NCBI GenBank assembly: GCA_021159785.1
Contig: JAGHDU010000146.1
Coordinates: forward strand, 1 to 6,708
DNA from: Staphylothermus sp.
GTDB taxonomy: Archaea; Thermoproteota; Thermoprotei_A; Sulfolobales; Desulfurococcaceae
Direction: 5' to 3'
DNA length: 6,708 bases
The position numbers and the translations under genes are program-made. Below are positions 5,086-6,708 of this stretch, piece after piece; within the stretch, counting starts at the first letter, position 1; the number at the start of each line of letters is the position of its first letter. Under the pieces are notes generated by a model, which worked only from the letters and a program-made list of their open reading frames with translations, searched no databases and was not told the DNA's origin.

Positions 5086-6528
5086 TTAATATGTTGTGCC
5101 TAGTAAAGCGTATCGATCAGCGGTCTTGTTTCCACATGTTTTCTTGGTCTTAGGATCTGGTAATTGTATTGGTGATTCAATTATTTCTCCTAGTACTTGT
5201 TTCCCAGTTAATTCCTCGAGTTCCTCAGCACATTCCATGCTTCCATCCCATGGTACTATTATTAATCCTTTCTTACCATATGCTTCTGAGGGGTTATCTG
5301 TTATGATCGTCATTTTTCTCAAATGTTCCAAAGCTTTTTCATAGAGGTATTTGTTTATTTCTTTCCATAATTGTTCTAGTGTATTAACTAGTTCTTCGAG
5401 TTTAACCGTTGTTTTTGGTGCTCTATCTCTTCTTGCAATAGTTACTGTTTTATTTTCAACTTCTTTCCTACCTACTTCAATTCTGGTAGGTACGCCTTTC
5501 ATTTCCCAGAAATAATATTTCCAGCCAGGTGTATGTTCTGGATCCCAGTCTGTGTAGTACCTAATATTGTTATCTCGCAGAATCTGCTCTATTTTATTGG
5601 TATATTTCCTTATTTCTTCTTCCTCTCCTTTCCGTGCAATAGGAACAATTGCTACTTGTATAGGTGCTATTTTTGGAGGAAAGAAGAGCCCCCGTTTGTC
5701 CCCATGAATACTTATTACTGCGCCAAGAGTTCGTTCGCTGATACCGTAACAAGTCTGATACACGTATTTAACTTTTCCATCACTATCCATAAACTTTATA
5801 TCAAAAGCCCTGGCGAATTTTTGTCCCAAATTGATAACCGACCCTAACTCTAATCCTTTACCGTCCGGCATAGCTGTAATGAAATCATAGTTATATTCTG
5901 CGCCAGCAAATGTATCCCATGGCGGTGTTTTCACTATATAGTATGGAAGAAGTAGTTCGTCAAAGAATTTCTTGTAAATACCTATTGCTTCAGTTATTTG
6001 TCTCTCGGCTTCTTCCATTGCGGGGTGTGCCGTATGAGCTTCTATGAATCCCATAATTTCTCTTACTCTAAGTATTGGATGGGTCATTTTTGTCTCGTAT
6101 CTAAATACATTGACTATTTGGTACATTTTGATGGGGAGATCTTTTCTTCCTTTTATCCAGAGACTCCACATATAATACATTACTGTTTCACTTGTAGGAC
6201 GCACTAGTAATCTTTCGTTAAACTTCTTGGTCATAGTACCTTCAACAACAAATGTTTCACCGCCAAAACCCTTGAGAAAATCTTTTTCTTTGGAAAATAT
6301 TGATTCTGGAATCATTGTTGGGAAATATGCTTCTTCATGTCCTGTTTCTTCAAGTAATTTGATCATTATTTTTTGTATGAGTCTTAGCGCCTTTAATCCA
6401 TAAGGCATCCAAACATTCATACCTTTGACGGGGTATCTTATGTCAACAATTTTCGCTTGTTTAAGTATTTCATGATACCATTCCGAAAAATTAATGTATT
6501 TGTCTAGGTTAAATCTCTCTAAACTCAT
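5086..6528 (-). CDS. proS: Prolyl-tRNA synthetase, archaeal/eukaryote type
   Basis: ProRS charges tRNA-Pro with proline in the cytosol. At 480 residues it is the archaeal/eukaryote-type enzyme without the bacterial editing insertion. Class II signatures: RPTSE (110-114), motif 2 from NVFRYETKMTHP to RVREIMGFIEAHTAH (140-168), and motif 3 GISERTLGAVISIHGDKRGL (262-281) followed by FFPPKIAP. The anticodon-binding domain begins near IQVAIVPIARKGEEEE (290-305). The chain ends in the conserved C-terminal Tyr (GTTY, Tyr480). The C-terminal zinc-like domain is eroded: only Cys433 and Cys465 remain of the usual four Cys, with Asp428 where the first (PWC) is expected. The start is ATG 6528, since GGTGA (6537-6541) lies 8 nt upstream; the in-frame GTG at 6540 is part of that SD site. 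Identification is very secure. Confidence 0.96.
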   Translation of the reverse strand: MSLERFNLDKYINFSEWYHEILKQAKIVDIRYPVKGMNVWMPYGLKALRLIQKIMIKLLEETGHEEAYFPTMIPESIFSKEKDFLKGFGGETFVVEGTMTKKFNERLLVRPTSETVMYYMWSLWIKGRKDLPIKMYQIVNVFRYETKMTHPILRVREIMGFIEAHTAHPAMEEAERQITEAIGIYKKFFDELLLPYYIVKTPPWDTFAGAEYNYDFITAMPDGKGLELGSVINLGQKFARAFDIKFMDSDGKVKYVYQTCYGISERTLGAVISIHGDKRGLFFPPKIAPIQVAIVPIARKGEEEEIRKYTNKIEQILRDNNIRYYTDWDPEHTPGWKYYFWEMKGVPTRIEVGRKEVENKTVTIARRDRAPKTTVKLEELVNTLEQLWKEINKYLYEKALEHLRKMTIITDNPSEAYGKKGLIIVPWDGSMECAEELEELTGKQVLGEIIESPIQLPDPKTKKTCGNKTADRYALLGTTY

Positions 6529-6536
6529 GTTATTAT

Positions 6537-6541
6537 TCACC
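6537..6541 (-). promoter_or_regulatory. Shine-Dalgarno site deciding the proS start
   Basis: GGTGA on the minus strand, 8 nt before the ATG at 6528. The GTG at 6538-6540 is in frame but falls inside this site, so a start there (484 residues) is less likely. Confidence 0.6.
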
Positions 6542-6570
6542 GTGTGTTCATAATTTTATCGTTTAACCTT

Positions 6571-6579
6571 CTTATTTAG
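6571..6579 (-). promoter_or_regulatory. Candidate TATA box for proS
   Basis: CTAAATAAG on the minus strand would start the transcript near 6549, just upstream of the SD site. Other AT-rich boxes nearby, such as GATAAAAT at 6553-6560, are too close to the start codon to place the SD site in the transcript. Confidence 0.3.
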
Positions 6580-6586
6580 TATTCTT

Positions 6587-6679
6587 TTAGGTTTTAATTA
6601 AATAGCCATTATAATAAATCTTTTTCTCCATTAATAGCTTTACAATTTCATCATCGATTTTTACGATGTATTCATGTAA
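6587..6679 (-). other. Short open stretch, possible gene remnant
   Basis: Thirty codons between two TAA codons read LHEYIVKIDDEIVKLLMEKK and then IYYNGYLIKT, which looks protein-like, with alternating charged and hydrophobic residues. There is no start codon before it other than internal ones, and a stop precedes it at 6680-6682. It may be the decayed end of a gene or chance. The rest of 6541-6708 shows no other gene that I can support. Confidence 0.2.
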
Positions 6680-6708
6680 TTACTCTATTATGATCTGCTT
6701 TATTACAT

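Noticed and set aside
5096..6207. Several plus-strand ORFs of 69-104 codons opposite proS.
   Set aside because: They lie wholly within the proS coding region, which is unambiguous, and are Cys/Phe/Ser-rich as expected for antisense readings.
6600..6654. A C-box-like ATGATGA on the minus strand at 6648-6654, suggesting a C/D box guide RNA.
   Set aside because: No D box (CTGA) and no C'/D' pair follow within the expected 50-60 nt.

Overview
The window looks like chromosomal DNA from an AT-rich hyperthermophilic archaeon, most likely a crenarchaeon of the Desulfurococcales (Staphylothermus-like). That is inference from archaeal A-type ATPase subunits, an archaeal-type prolyl-tRNA synthetase, a Dph6-type diphthamide enzyme, Shine-Dalgarno (SD) sites of the GAGGTG/GGTGA kind, AGA/ATA-rich codons and TATA-like promoters. 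No ribosomal RNA or other decisive marker is present.

Layout. At 2-1156 (+) is the 3' part of atpA, the catalytic subunit of the A-type ATP synthase. Its first 35 visible codons are not ATPase: they are the C-terminal splicing end of an intein, and the ATPase sequence resumes at a Thr that should be the Walker A threonine. atpB follows after 3 nt (1160-2566, +) and then the ATPase cluster stops. A convergent two-gene operon on the minus strand comes next: a metallo-beta-lactamase-fold protein (3178-3888) followed by a class II aldolase (2576-3166). About 120 bp of divergent promoter DNA, with a near-palindromic 17-bp inverted repeat, separates this operon from dph6 (4007-4684, +), which uses a GTG start. 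A small 80-residue protein I do not recognise (4741-4983, -) and proS (5086-6528, -) follow. The last 180 bp is mostly non-coding.

How the genes work together. atpA and atpB encode the alternating catalytic and non-catalytic subunits of the ATP synthase head. dph6 (EF-2 diphthamide) and proS both serve translation. The aldolase and metallo-beta-lactamase genes are probably translationally coupled and so may share a pathway, which cannot be named from sequence alone.

Points most worth a second look are the intein inside the ATPase P-loop, the missing metal-ligand Asp in the metallo-beta-lactamase protein, the dph6 leader (possible SD-sequestering hairpin plus a two-codon ORF overlapping the start), the inverted repeat in the divergent promoter, and the eroded zinc site of ProRS. 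I see no CRISPR array, insertion sequence, tRNA or rRNA. I do not see a clearly new multi-gene system here.
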